This document shows positions 36,701-62,467 of a stretch of DNA of 64,000 nt, piece after piece. A program made the translations under genes and the position numbers. The first letter of the stretch is position 1. Each line of letters begins with the position of its first letter. Where the stretch lies: positions 5,828,001 to 5,892,000 of the forward strand of contig CM082586.2 of the NCBI GenBank assembly GCA_040954595.2, written 5' to 3'. Below the pieces are notes generated by a model. That model ran no database searches, had not been told where the DNA came from, and saw only the letters and a program-made list of their open reading frames with translations. Origin of the DNA: Balanoglossus misakiensis. Its lineage: Eukaryota > Hemichordata.

Positions 36701-39700
36701 AATTTGAAGTGAGAACAGAATTATTTTAGCAAATGTCACGATGGCATACATTTTTCATCAATCCGTTTTTATTCATGATTCATACTCAAAAACATTATCT
36801 TATATTTTGTCATTTATCATCTGACGTCTTCGAGATGCATTACGCTTCCTGCAAAATAATCTTTAAACAATGAATCCATTTTAACAACTCTCGAGCAAAT
36901 CGTTAGCTGGATTAAATGCTCAGGTTTTGAAAATTATGACTGAAGTTTGTGAAGCATCGTGACAGCAATGGCGGATTATCATCATTACGGAGATATACAG
37001 ATTAGTGTGACAGGAAACTATGGATGAAAGTAGATAGTTTTGATTTATGATTGACAAGGGTCACTACATTGTTGTTGCATTGTGATGAAGGATCACGGGC
37101 GATACGTTGTTTTGTTATGAGATGTTCCATGTTTTGCAAATTGCACGGGGACCCTGTAAACAACCTGCTATGAACCGCAGTCCCTCAAGGAAGTCTTTCT
37201 TTAGGGACTGTGGGTGAACAGAAACGTTGCGATCAAGCCTTGCACACCAAATGTGGTCTGACAGTGTATATAGCTTCAGTTCGTCAATTCCCAGGCAAGG
37301 TTTATCGAGTAAACAGTCACCAATTCCCTATCTAAAACAAAGCTGGGAACAGTGGTGATTTAACCAAACACAACGCTGCTGTACAAGACAAAGGTCATTT
37401 CGAACGGGAAATGTACCAATGGAAATGTTTCAGCTCAGAACACAGGAATGAAAGCAACAGTTAATTTCATAGCTATATTGAAACTCAAACCAGCATACAC
37501 TTCAACATGTATATGTTTACCACTGTCATTTCAATGATAGTGATTATAATATGAGTTTGAAAACACACTCCTGCAATTACCATCCGAAAGCAATTATGGC
37601 AGCATTATTCTGAGCTGATGTTATGCTGAACGTTAGCAGATAGAAATCTTATTTTCACGACAAAGACAGGTAGTTTACAAACACTTATATTTGGGGTATG
37701 AAAGGACACTAATGAGCAACACGGAACTTATTTCGGAGAACCGCTCATGAAATCAACTCAGTTAAATTCAATTGCTATCTAATCAATTGCATGGGTGGTC
37801 ATCGTAGGGAGTGAAGCAATGGTACTAGTATATAGCGTTTCGTATAGGCAGGAATCCCACGAAACGAAAATAAATATTTCTGGTATGAACCGAGGCGTGT
37901 CTTATAACACATCTGTTACCCAAAGCTTTCCTTGACTTGATATTCGCCAGAGTAATTTTGTGGTTCAGCCAATATTGCACTTCGATTTATCACTATTGGT
38001 ATAGGTATATCGTGCTAGCAGTGTACGCTTACTCCTTCCTCACACGGTTGATATTGTTTGCGCTTTCCTTGCAAGTTGGAGAGGTTAACGTCAGCACAAA
38101 CACGGAAACTGGTAACGTGTTTCTCTCTCAAAGCTTCCGTTTCCCTAATGCAATCATTCTTGACAAGGGCAAATGAGACATTCTTTGACTACGGCTGTTT
38201 GACATAACATGAGCTGCAGCTTCAGAACAAAACGCCACAACGCTTTGTCTTTCAAAAAGCAGACAAACAGACGCAGCAGCCATATTGGATTTATTCAAAC
38301 TGAGATGTTTCTGTTTTTACTCACATATTTCTTTCAAATCAGTTTAATGCGTTTTGCAACGCGATAGTGTGATTAACTTAACCTTATATCGATCGATTGT
38401 GACAATTATACTTGTATCAACACCCACCCACCCTTTGAATTGCAATTGTACTTGTGATATCTGCTTTGTTCAAGACATTGCTACAGAGTGCCACTATTAA
38501 CCTCTCTATTTACTTTTAGTCAAAGCGCCATTGATTTTATATTATAATCGAACTACAAGATAATGACAGAAAAGGCGTTTGACAGTTAATATTACTAAAT
38601 CAACATAAAACAGATGCCAAATGAAATGATGAGAAATTTGTCTTTCACATTCTTCATTTATAAAACAATGCAGGTCTGCGTTCACAGAGAAACATGTTTA
38701 TATTTGTCATAATATAAAAGGGGTCATTGTACCTTCCCCAAGCTAATTTTCCGGCGAATATCAGAACATTGATGTGAAATGGAAAAGATTCCAGTTGCAA
38801 GGTTATTCACTGCATGCCCTGGCTCTCATTTCATTTATTTTTTCCCGTCTTCGTTTTGCGACTGTTTCGCTTGATCATGATATGATATTCTCTGCACGAT
38901 TGAAACCAAGCACTTGCCTGTTTCGGCTCCACTTGGCTTTCCTATACACACACACTTATCGCGAACTCAAAGACCTTTTAGCTCACAGCGCACACGGTAC
39001 ATTGCAATATCAAAGGAAATTGCGGTGGGACTTCGAGGTAAACAAATATTCATCAACCAGAATTGTGTAGTCCTGTTTATAATCAAATTACAGCACCGAC
39101 TTGTGTCAACATAGCACTATGTGAAAAACAAGTCAAGTGAGCGATCACGTGACGTCAGAAATGAATACAACAGTGTATATGACAACATTCAGAAACGTTA
39201 ACATAAATAATGGAATATTAATTTTATTATTTTTAATCAGCAAATGATTTTGTTATTTTTGCAGATGCTTTTTGTTATTTTTTCATTAGACAAGTATACT
39301 TTAATTGTCGTACTGTTTATTGTTTTTCTTCTGTGGATATTCCAATGTTTATATTGTTATAGCCCGTCAAATTAGTATGTAAACTGTGTGGTAGGTGACA
39401 GAGCATAGATACACGATTGTTGTCGCGAGTGTCTCGCGAGACTTTGTTAATTGCCTAGCAACCGGTTGCTATCCAAGAAATACAAGTCGAGCTCTGTATG
39501 AAACGAAAGGAGGTGTAAGGTTTAACAGAGATCGTCACTGTTGTGCTCTATAACACGATGGGCCGTGTAGTGTTTGTCCTGTGTCACGTGAGAATTCCCT
39601 GCCATAAACTGCCGAGCCACGCGATATCTCTCAGTTTCTCGTTGAGTTTTAAAAATGGTATATTGAATTTGCTTAGTATCGATTCACGTACGACCGCAGT

Positions 39701-41255
39701 TCCAAACATCAAAATAAAACCACTGAGCTTCCTGTCATTGTCTTTTTAAAACCCAAATATCAGGTATCAGAGACCACTTCTTGAACTAGATTTCCACATT
39801 TTCTGAACTAACAAAAGTGTAATTCAAGATGGTCGACAATCTCTCTGTGAACACTTCGCTGTATACATTTTCTAGCCAAGAGTACGGGAACATTCTATTT
39901 CCTTGTGGCTTTCCAGAACTATTTCACAAAAGACTGAAAAGAGTGTAGTATGAAAACGTTTAAAGTACCTTCGTTATCCCTCCCAGTATGTATATACTTT
40001 AACACTTGGGTGTGATAATAAAATTTATCAGTCCAATATTCTCTGGGAAGAAAAGCTATTTTCAAATTTACATTTAGCAAATAATTATCGAAAGATTCCC
40101 TGTTAAACGATTCACACCTTACAGAAAATCAATGCAAAGTGAATTATTTCCAAGAAAGTGATTTCAGAAACTGCTTGGCCCGGGGAAGGTACTCCAACAA
40201 TTTCCTTACATGGGTGTGCGGTCTTTCAAAGACTCCCATCCATAATTCTCAGAACTGGGATTATCTGACTTTGTTTGTTTTCTCCACAAAGACGATTAAC
40301 TCAAAAGGAAAATTATTTTGATTTTAACAATAGATAAGAATATAAACTATCAGAAATCAGACAAAAACCCATTAAGATAACGACGAAATTTACTTATTAA
40401 TAAATAAGCTAAAAGTAAATGCAGAAACAGAAATGATTTTTTTAAATATCTTGCTGTAGTCGGGAGAGACGAACGTTATTCAAAGCAAATCAATATTAAA
40501 TTTTTTCACATCACGGAATACAGGTTGAAACCGTTAGTACTTTATAAATTATGTTTTAGGCGGAAAATGTGCGTTTTGTTGCTCGCGTTCGCCACATAAC
40601 ATTTTTGATCAACCTTCATCTATCGGTTATAGTATCGGGAGCTTTTCTTGTTTTATCTAAAATCTAAGAATCCAATTTGATGAATATTCCCCAGGGTTAG
40701 TCGCGGCACTGCATTACATCATCTTATAGATGGCGCCAGAAATATCGTAAAAGAAATACTGTAATGTATCCTAGCAACACTGATGCACGTTATGAAGTTC
40801 TATAAGATTATAAAGACTTATTGTACACTATTTCACGATCGTCTTGTCGAAATTATTTCTATAGGCTTGAAATGTGCCCTACGTAAGCATATTCCCATTG
40901 GCAAGCAGACTTTACATTTGTAAGGCACTAACTATTCACCATTTATTCCATTTGTCTATTTTGCATAGTATTACATTGATGGTCGAAAATGGTGTTCAGA
41001 TAGTCCACGTATAAATAATGTGTATACGTCTCTTTCTGATAGTCGCCTAAGCTAACAGGTTTACCCTTCGCTATTTCTCATCGGTATGTTTCAACTAGAA
41101 AAGTATAGGCGACTATACATCACGCTGTTTCAGGGAACATGCCAACAGTGATTGCTATAGGGTGACTGTACTTACGCGTCCAATAGATCTGCAAATACCA
41201 GAACAGTCAGTGTGGCAACCAAGACTTCCACGGGCTGAAACGTGTCCCTGTGCAT
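24147..41255 (-). CDS. Anionic Cys-loop ligand-gated ion channel (GABA/glycine receptor superfamily), nine exons
   Basis: Exons in transcript order: 41176..41255, 32015..32220, 31703..31770, 30040..30257, 29770..29852, 27623..27760, 26360..26589, 24885..25073, 24147..24539. Phases chain without conflict and total 1605 nt, giving 534 residues. The parts are a signal peptide; extracellular domain with WVPDLFFVN (loop A region) and the Cys-loop C198-C212 ([13 protein letters not shown] between); M1 about 282-304; M2 about 313-333; M3 about 342-368; a basic, Ser-rich M3-M4 loop; and M4 about 509-527 ([10 protein letters not shown] then FNALYW). The selectivity filter reads [18 protein letters not shown]; Pro -2', Ala -1' and Arg 0' mark chloride channels. 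The exon lengths 68, 218, 83 and 138 nt nearly copy vertebrate GABA-A and glycine receptor genes. The second Cys pair of glycine receptors and GluCl is absent. The ligand is therefore unknown: GABA, glycine or another amine. Confidence 0.93.
28821..29412. repeat. Array of eight 60-bp palindromes at 76-bp period (intron 5 of the receptor gene)
   Basis: Each unit is a near-perfect 60-bp inverted repeat. The left arm starts ACAGGTCTGTGTGTTCCCGG and the right arm is its reverse complement, centred on GGCCNGGT or GGCCGTGT. A 16-bp spacer, ACGCAGGTCTGTGTGT, follows. The ACGC mark recurs at 28881, 28957, 29033, 29109, 29185, 29261, 29337 and 29413, exactly 76 bp apart. Units differ mainly by C/T changes at CpG positions. 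The array is far more GC-rich than the surrounding intron. Open frames through it are by-products of the repeat. Confidence 0.95.
29770..32220 (-). CDS. Receptor exons 2-5: extracellular ligand-binding domain up to the Cys-loop
   Basis: Exon 2 (32015..32220) holds three NxS/T sites (NITT, NITD, NVTK) and the start of the domain, [14 protein letters not shown]. Exon 3 (31703..31770, 68 nt) reads [20 protein letters not shown], the beta-strand with the conserved 'P-V-V ... SFDSI-E' pattern. Exon 4 (30040..30257) runs from [17 protein letters not shown] to NGDILYSLR and contains [10 protein letters not shown]. Exon 5 (29770..29852, 83 nt) holds the Cys-loop. All four have clean GT-AG borders. 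Confidence 0.93.
32221..41175 (-). other. Intron 1 of the Cys-loop receptor gene
   Basis: About 9 kb between the signal-peptide exon and the first extracellular exon. It contains no supportable exon on either strand. Two notable parts are a local sequence duplication near 35275 and 35505 and a dispersed repeat with TCTCGCGAGA near 39432. Long first introns of receptor genes often hold regulatory elements, but none is proven here. Confidence 0.6.
39421..39505. repeat. Dispersed repeat copy A with TCTCGCGAGA core
   Basis: It shares TCTCGCGAGACTT, GTTAATT, AGCAAC, GGTGCT/GGTTGCT and a CAAGTC ... CTCTGT tail with the segment at 60250-60330, in the same order and spacing. The palindrome TCTCGCGAGA is at 39432-39441. 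Confidence 0.65.
41176..41255 (-). CDS. Signal-peptide first exon of the Cys-loop receptor
   Basis: The ATG at 41255 opens [20 protein letters not shown] followed by FADLLD, a good secretory signal with hydrophobic core [12 protein letters not shown]. The exon ends GAC GC/GTAAGTAC in phase 2, exactly the phase needed by the acceptor at 32220 (ttttttcttcaaaag/G). It is the only signal-like exon with matching phase that I found upstream. Joining across a 9-kb intron is inference. Confidence 0.72.
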
Positions 41256-44200
41256 CGTGGCTGACGAGGATGTGACACGCAAATCCTCTCGTTCCTCATA
41301 TAATTGGACGTGAGGCGTGTTTCACAGTTGGGTGGCCTCCCTAGTTGACGGCAAACGTTTGCGATCCTGCACTGCTGCAGTCAATGCTATAGTCAGGTTC
41401 TAGAGCGGCCGAGTGGAGAGTTCGATCTATATATCCGCACATCGCGGAATGGTGATCACCCCCCCCCCCAGCGGAAACAATGGATTCGTCCAGATGGTGG
41501 CATCTTTGAACATCACTGGTGCGCGTCTTCCTCTATGTCATACCGTTTCTGTGAAGATCATTTATGTTTTAAGTGACATTGTAAAAAAATCCATCGTAAA
41601 AATTGCCCTAACTAAAATTATCAATAATTAACCATCAACGGATAAGTTGTACGCATACTTCATTCCGTTTCTGCGAGGCAATTACCTAATTTCCGGCACG
41701 ACGCTTGAAATAAACCCATTTTTCCACAAGTGAAATACGAGAAACCTCATTTCAAATGAGGTAGAATGTTTCTCGATTTACGGAGAAGATCGTTATAAAT
41801 TATAGTTATTTTATAGTCACGTGTTTTTACCAGAAAATTGACAATCGATCACGTTTGGATTGAGTTTTACCTTGTGCCCAACACGTCGATTCACTTACAT
41901 CGATCTGTGGATGAAAATAGTCATTACCTGATCTCGTTTCGGCTGTGATTATTTACATGAATAATCAGCTATGAACAAGAACCAACGTTAAGTCCCCGTT
42001 AAACAGTAGCAGGTTCACTATTGTTGGTTTGTTGACTCCATGTTATGTGATAGTGACTCCAATTATTTTTGGGTAGTGTGGGTCTGCCAACAAAACATGA
42101 GTCTTGCATAGGGACATTTCAACAATACAGTCAAACACATTTCGCGCATACATCACCTGACTGATGTACAAAAAAGATGGAAACCTGTGATAATACAGAA
42201 AAGAGAACACAAAACAAGCTTCTATTTTCAGGGGACACTCGATATCGTTTACTGTACGTAGACAATACGACCATCCTAAGGGAAGAATGTAAAATTGTGC
42301 CTGCGCTGGGTGATTGGAACAAATGCCAACAGCCTTGAAAACATTCACGTAGTCAGACTTTTGCATAAATCATATAGATATAAAATAACCACACCATTCA
42401 CACTGTATTGAAAGACATTAGTCCCAGGGGAATTGGGGAGTAAGCAGGGTTAAAATTACTTCATTAATACTAAGCCTTTCCGATAGATCTCCTGGGAGGT
42501 AAAGGTGGTTTTCAACACATTTTTATCTGGTTTCCGTGTAGCTGTGGTTCAATGCTTCGTTACGTTGTACCTCAGACGGTTTAAATTGGTCCTGTCAATA
42601 ACGTCAGGTGTATTTAGCACGTGACCATGTGTTATGTGCTCACGCACGACACCTTTTATCTCAGGGGCAAAATGATCAGGCAGCGCCGAGAAAAGACATA
42701 AACCAGGTCACTTTAACACGTTGTCGTTCTAGCTTCCCACTGAAGTCAAACACAATGTACATATACACGTTCCTATCCACCCAATCAGAAACCCTACAAA
42801 ACGTAAAATTTACAACATATCAAAATTGTATATTAATGTCTTATCGCCGATTCATTCCTTTTGGTTGAAAAATGTTAGTTTTAATTAAACTGTGCAGTAC
42901 TAGGGAATCGGGAATGTATTAATATGCGTAACGAACATTTTTTTCTTCAAAACATGAGATAACAATATATTCCAACTGGGTGTATGATTCTTCAATTCCG
43001 GTCGCTTTTCTGAGCTTTCTCTTGAGTAAGTGGATTGAGTTTTGAAATTTGGAATTTCTATGGTGTTATTCAATACCTGTCAGTTTTTGCTCTGTGGTGA
43101 ATTTTCAAAAGAAATTGCATTATTTTTACTGACAGAAATGAACGCTGTGCGTGCAGCTTTCAATTCTGTTGCTTACTGTGGCATCCGTTCCCGAAGCACG
43201 AATGCGCTTTAAACAGTGTAGAATAAAAAATTGAAATTCGATGCTTACAGTTTGCATGAAACATGATATCATACAACAGCGATAGCAGTAAGCTTGACTC
43301 GGGTAAACTTTGTTTATCAAATCCTCCGGAAAGTCCTATTTTTTCGGAATCGTACTGAATAACAAAATGCTGTATGCGTAATAGAAACTTTGTTGATCTT
43401 ACAATATCTTCCGATTTTCAATGTCCGCCTCTCAGCCTTCCTGTTACACTATATCATAACTGTGAATCAAGCCTGTCCAATCAAGCGTGGTATCGAGTTT
43501 ATTTTATGTTAACTTATTAAATTTTGCAATCTCAATATTGGTATTTTCCTTTAGCAATGATCGATCAAATCAAATTAAAGTTGACTGGTCAATATGGCCG
43601 GGAAGGATGTGACATGTTATTTCTTGTGTCGTTTGACGTCATCAATAAGAGTGCACACACCTGGCAATTATGCGAAATAAACTGAAAATGAGCTCCGCAT
43701 AGACAAGTTTCCAAAAAACAGGGTTCGAATTCACGATAAAATGGTGGAGTACGTGTAGACGAAGAGCGACCTCTGTGTTCAACTGTCCTGTTGCTATCGT
43801 TTCTTCGGGTGTGGGACCTATCATTAGTAGCGTGTGTGTAAAACAACTCACGTAGTTGAGAGAAGATTGATCGCAAAATTACCCCTAAGCAGAGGAACTG
43901 TGACTGAACACAATGTAGCCGATTAACATCCACGTAAAAGGAGACTGTTCAGTCTGCAAAAGACGAAAAAAAACGTACGCAGAACCCAACGGTTTTTATG
44001 GCTCTCTCTCTACCCTTACCTCTACTGTCCGAGTCGAGATATAAAATATTAAATCTTGTAAATGAAAGATGAATTAGGCCTCTTGACTAATAAAAATCTC
44101 ATCTATCATATCGACCATCTTCATGGCCCATGATATGTATTGTGTGGTGACTTCATTAATGTGTACGCATTGTAATTTAGAAATGAGAAAACCCTGAAAA

Positions 44201-46064
44201 TAACGTTTCAGTTTGAATAATAAAGACATCTGGGGCCTAATTGTGCCGTCGATCGTGGCGAAAAACTTACAGTACTGTATTTACGACATTCGATTATTGA
44301 ATAACATACAATGGCGTCGTTGAAAATCTCGATTGTTAGCAGGCACCCTTGACCTCAGAATCCCTCCTCCATTACAGTTGAAATTCCACCAGAGCGTTCC
44401 TTCACGCCGAGTTCTCGCACCAGCCAATTGAATCACTGGGTTATAAACGCTATTGTTATGCAAACGCACGGAGGTGAACTCATTCACTTTTGCCGGTCAG
44501 GTGAGTGACAATGCTGAACGCGTATTGTCGCATCTGCTTTGAATAGGCGACGACACACAGCAGACTTGTGGTATTGAGTACAGAGGCGTGGCAGAGTGAA
44601 AGTATGCCAGCCTGTCGAAATGGCGGAGTTGACAACATTCGGCGAGATACAGGTACGTGAAATAACGCCCCAGCTTGTAAACTTTGGTAATTTTTTCTCG
44701 CGTTGAATGGTCTCCGGACAGAGAGAGTGCCGAGTACGTGCGCGACCGCACATTTTGCATGTGAAAGGTGCCGATTTCACACGTAAAAACATGGGCTTGC
44801 ATTAATGGTGGCAAGGCGAGGCGTGGTGGTGGGCTGTGTCATTACGCGTTCACAACACAACAACGCTGGGCCACCGTCACATGTTTGGAGCCACGCGTGG
44901 AAGGACAGTGGCTGGGTTACTTGGGTCACCCTACGTGTCCGAGACAAGTTAGAAACTTGGCACTTCTCGACTGCCAAAAGAAAACGTGATATACTGGCGA
45001 TGCCACCCACAAGTGTACCAGGCGGATATATCGACCTCATGCCTCGCCATATACGAAAAATGAACAAGTTACTCCTCCAGATTTCTACTTCATTTACCGA
45101 CATTCCTAAATATCGGCCTAAGCACCTTTCAAGGTCAAGATTCTTCGCTAATGTGACCAACAAATTGTTGAGAAACCTAATGGAAAGGATGGAGAAATTC
45201 CGAAGGACTTTGATTCTCCTGTAAATCCCTTCTAACAGACCTTCTGTCATGCCGCCCATAATTTCCCATAAACGTTTTTTTCTTGTACTCGGTTGAGTTT
45301 CAAGTAAACTGATGACTATAGCAGAAGGGGCCGGGTAACTTATAAATAGAATTTTACGCCTGATGTCCGTCGGATAAAAGGCGCACGGCTCTGCAAAACC
45401 AGAAAGATTGCATAATGGCGTCGACCAGCCCAGCTCCTCGTAATTGAACTCTATTATGCGTCTGATGATTTGAACAAAGCGGAGAAAACCCGCCTTGAAA
45501 GGGGTTATTGTTCGCTAAGCCGTGTAACTATTAGGAGAAAGCATTCTCTGTTGTTTGCTCTCCAAAGGAACGGCAACGCTGGCTCGGCAAAAGGTATATG
45601 CATGTCGACATGATTTTGGGATAAGCATATACCCTGACCAGCAACTTTTATACACGGTAAACAGTGAAAACCACCATTTTGTGACGTCAGGGTGATGACG
45701 TCGAGTGGAGTGGACGGCATCACGACCCCTGAAGAGTCCACGGCAGCTTACATGATCATATACGTGCGTGTCCATATACATGTACACGACTAGTGATGCG
45801 TGTCGTTTTATGGATGCTTAAGCTTGTGGCCCGCAGTAAATAAGACAAATGTTTTACCTGTATTGTTGGTTCTTCTTGATCAACAAGTGAAGGACAATGC
45901 GTGTTTCTTCCTGGACAGGGGGTAACATTCCAACCATACATTGTACATCATGATATATCACCACAGAGAGTTTTGTCGGCAGTGAATTAAAGCCCCGAGC
46001 TACCACTTTTAACGTTATATTTTAATCGGTAAAATACTTCTCTTTACCCTTAGTTGACCGTCTC
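41256..46064. other. Intergenic region between divergent receptor and protease genes
   Basis: The receptor promoter should lie just right of 41255, and the protease promoter left of 46054. A C-homopolymer sits near 41459-41469. A strong donor-like CAG/GTGAGT at 44500 could end a 5' UTR exon of the protease gene. A death-domain-like open frame occupies 44777-45259 on the minus strand. Other frames of up to 114 codons are not convincing. Confidence 0.5.
44777..45259 (-). pseudogene. Death-domain-like open frame, probably a decayed or partial copy
   Basis: A 160-codon minus-strand frame starts MGGMTEGLLEGIYRRIKVL. Its middle reads NNLLVTLAKNLDLERCLGRY, LGMSVNEVEIW, then IWRGMRSIYPPGTLVGGIAS. 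Death domains follow the pattern 'LA-x-L ... LG-x-x-LG-x-s-x-x-E-x-E ... W ... T-x-x-L-x-x-x-L', and this frame matches it. About ten residues between EVEIW and the second Trp seem to be missing relative to that pattern. No splice sites or neighbouring exons were found, and the 3' third of the frame is unlike any domain. I infer a fragment or retro-copy, not a working gene. Confidence 0.35.
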
Positions 46065-59429
<13,365 letters not shown>

Positions 59430-61087
59430 TCATTGAAAAGCGGTACTGTATAGCGATGGTGTGTGTGTGTGAGAGGGCGGGGGAGTTCACCCGTATTGCA
59501 TGTCGACGGCACAACTTGAAGTTTACAGCGAATGTCTGCTCCAATTTAGTGAATTTGGAAGATGCAACTCACCACCACCAATCATTCGACTTTTGGCCAT
59601 GAAACGCGCCGTGTGTCGTAGGCCCAAGCGTCGGCGCGGTGTTAAATTTAGCAAGCCTATACACGAGAATATCAATTATTATTAGTGTCGATTGTGATGA
59701 AGTATTATTATCCTACTTCCATAAATATTTATTCAGATGAACCTGCCATCAAGGTAAATATACTCATTGTATCAGAGTCACGCAGCATGACCAATTGACA
59801 CAAGCGCCCTCTTTAGGAAGCAGCGTTGACAATCAACTCCAATACTCAAAGTAAACCGGTGTGTGTATTTGTAACGGAAGCTAAGCTCCAATTTTTAACG
59901 TGTCAATATTATATTGTTGGATTCTTTTTATTGTACATAAACGTTGTACGAAGCCTGGTAGATATATTTGATATGCAACTTTTTATATTTATATAAAAAA
60001 CGCCGCGCCCTTTCAGTGGAGAATTTATACAAAATAATTATGACAACATATGTCACAAGATAAATACGCTGTCGACGCCGTGTATTACCTTTTCATGGGT
60101 AGTGCACGGTGTAGTTGGGGTAAAATTGCACCCAAGCTGTTGCAAAGAAAGAGAGTATTAACTCTTTTCTCCCTGAAAACTAACACTGCCCTGAGGCGAG
60201 AATCCTAAGCAGCATCGATATTCTTGCCAACAGACCATATTCCGCTCATTGCGAGATCTCGCGAGACTTGGTTAATTACCGTAGCAACGGGGTGCTGCTC
60301 AAATAATTCAAGTCAATCTCTGTGTCTGATGACACATACTGTTCTTCCATATAAACTGCTATTGTAGCCAAACGAGATCTCGCAGGGTCTCGCGGAGTTC
60401 GGAAAATGGTCTATTTGAGTTTTTTAACCAGCTTTTTCTAATATTCAGTGTTGTCACAGAGATTTCAACTCGGTGAATCTACAGAAGTACTACGCTTTAT
60501 TTCTTTTCTACTTTTAAATTACTTATGATACAATTCAGGGTTGATTTGGGGTGTTTTATTATTCGGGGCGCCGTGTATTTACACAAGATTCCACAGTATT
60601 GTACAAACAATGTTTTAAAACAATGTTTTCTACATCTAACTCTAAGACATTTTAGCAATATAGATTGTAAATAATGATTATATTAATAAATTTGTCCTTG
60701 AATTTTATATATATTTTCGATTTGGGATCTTTTTACTTATCTTTTCAGTATAATATTGTAATTTCAAAATTATTACATTGATTTACTTATGAAATGTGGT
60801 CGGACTGGACGTGGTCAAAAGCACTCTTTAGCATCTAGGTACACGTTACATGCATGGATGGTGGGATATATCTGGTATGTCTTCATGGAGCTATGCCAAC
60901 TTACCGGATGTAAATGGGTTTCGGAGCACTTCAAGTAGATCAACTGGGTCACAATATCGCATTTTTTTCGCGATAAAAAAAGATAACAAATCGATTTCCC
61001 AAGATTCCTGCAGTTTTATGTGTACACCAGTCTGAGGTCGCCAAAAGCTGCGTAAGTAGGCGTCATACAAACAGTCAACACCGAATC
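59430..61087. other. Intergenic region between the two protease genes
   Basis: It holds the 3' UTR of the large protease and the promoter of the small one. One copy of the TCTCGCGAGA dispersed repeat lies at 60245-60330, and a related CGAGATCTCGC segment at 60373. Frames of up to 96 codons after 59312 are out-of-frame readings of the last protease exon or chance. Confidence 0.6.
60245..60330. repeat. Dispersed repeat copy B with TCTCGCGAGA core
   Basis: TCTCGCGAGACTTGGTTAAT at 60257 is followed by GTAGCAAC, GGTGCTGCTCAA, then TCAAGTC and CTCTGTGT. The same order and spacing occur at 39421-39505. Confidence 0.65.
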
Positions 61088-62436
61088 ATGTTGGATTCGC
61101 TGCCGCTCCTTCTCATCAGCCTACTACACTTGTCATGGGGTAAGTTTCAGATTAGTTACATTATTTACGTCATCTGTTAATTTCCATTTATATCATGTAT
61201 ACATATAGTAGTAATTCCACGTTATGAAAGCAGTAGGCACGAATATGCTTGACAATATTTAGTTTTAACACAGATATTTCGTACATTAAATATTTATAAC
61301 AAATATTGTAAATTAATATTCATGTTCTCAGTAAAAATGAATAAGCTGAATGTCCACCATCGCTCCATTGCAGGTATATCTGTATCACAGGTTGACCCAT
61401 GGAAGGTAAGTATGTACCAGACAAGTATATAGTCCAGCTATTTTATAACCCGATAAAAGGATGGAAAATATACATAATGTGGCCATTTTGTAGAAATAAT
61501 TTATGCCTCTGTTTTCAAAAATGCGGTACAAACAGAAGATGAGATATAGATATGATGTCACACACGAGTACATTTCAAATGTTGGGGGCGGATATCCACA
61601 GTATTATTAGGCCTACACCAAACGTAATTCATGTAATAATTTTCGTGATACCTCCATTTGTCTAATATTCAAACTCAAGAATTTAAGTAAATTGGAATCT
61701 GTTGGAAATTCCAGACTTGCAAATAGGTGGGAAAATAGCGAGTTGAACTGGTATTGTATTGAACCGATGGAAAATCGACAGGTGTTTATCACCAGATAAT
61801 CAGTGTCACGTGATAATACACAGACACAACCTATATACCAGGTGCACGTGTCTAACTTCAACATACCACCACTGTAGTGACCACTTCGCTGTAATAACAG
61901 TAGTTCTTCTGTGCTACCTCTGTCAGTTCTGTTTTACTGTCGGTAGAGTGTAACATTTTCTTCTTTCACTGTACCCAGAACAACGTCGTCGAATGTGGAG
62001 TGCAGGCCATACAGCCATCCTCCGCCGATCCCGGCGCAGACATCGTTGGCGGCAGCCCCGCCACTCCGCACAGTTGGCCCTGGGCTGCCCAGCTGAAGTT
62101 CCAGGGCAGTCACTTCTGTGGAGGCTCCCTCATAGATCCGCAGTGGGTTGTGACGTCAGCACACTGCATGCAGGAGAAATGGTGAGCCAAGTCTGTCCCT
62201 ATCAAGTGTCTCGTAAAAAAAACATTATGCAAAAATTAACGCAACGATGACAAAAGTACACCTGGACACCCAATAGGATTGACTGATTGGTTGGTTGGTT
62301 GGTTGGTTGGTTGGTGAATTGGTTGGTTAGTTGACTGGTTGGTTGTCGAGTGACTTATTGATCAATTGGTTGATTGATCGCTCACTGCCACGATAGATTG
62401 ATTGATTGTTTCATTGATTGATTGATTGATTGTTTC

Positions 62437-62467
<31 letters not shown>

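Noticed and set aside
43700-43740. GGGTTCGAATTC resembling a tRNA B box
   Set aside because: No matching A box or cloverleaf stems were found upstream.
44458-44500. Donor-like TCAG/GTGAGT that might end a first coding exon of the mosaic protease
   Set aside because: Its phase does not fit the exon at 46086 (a stop results). It can only serve as a 5' UTR exon, which is not provable here.
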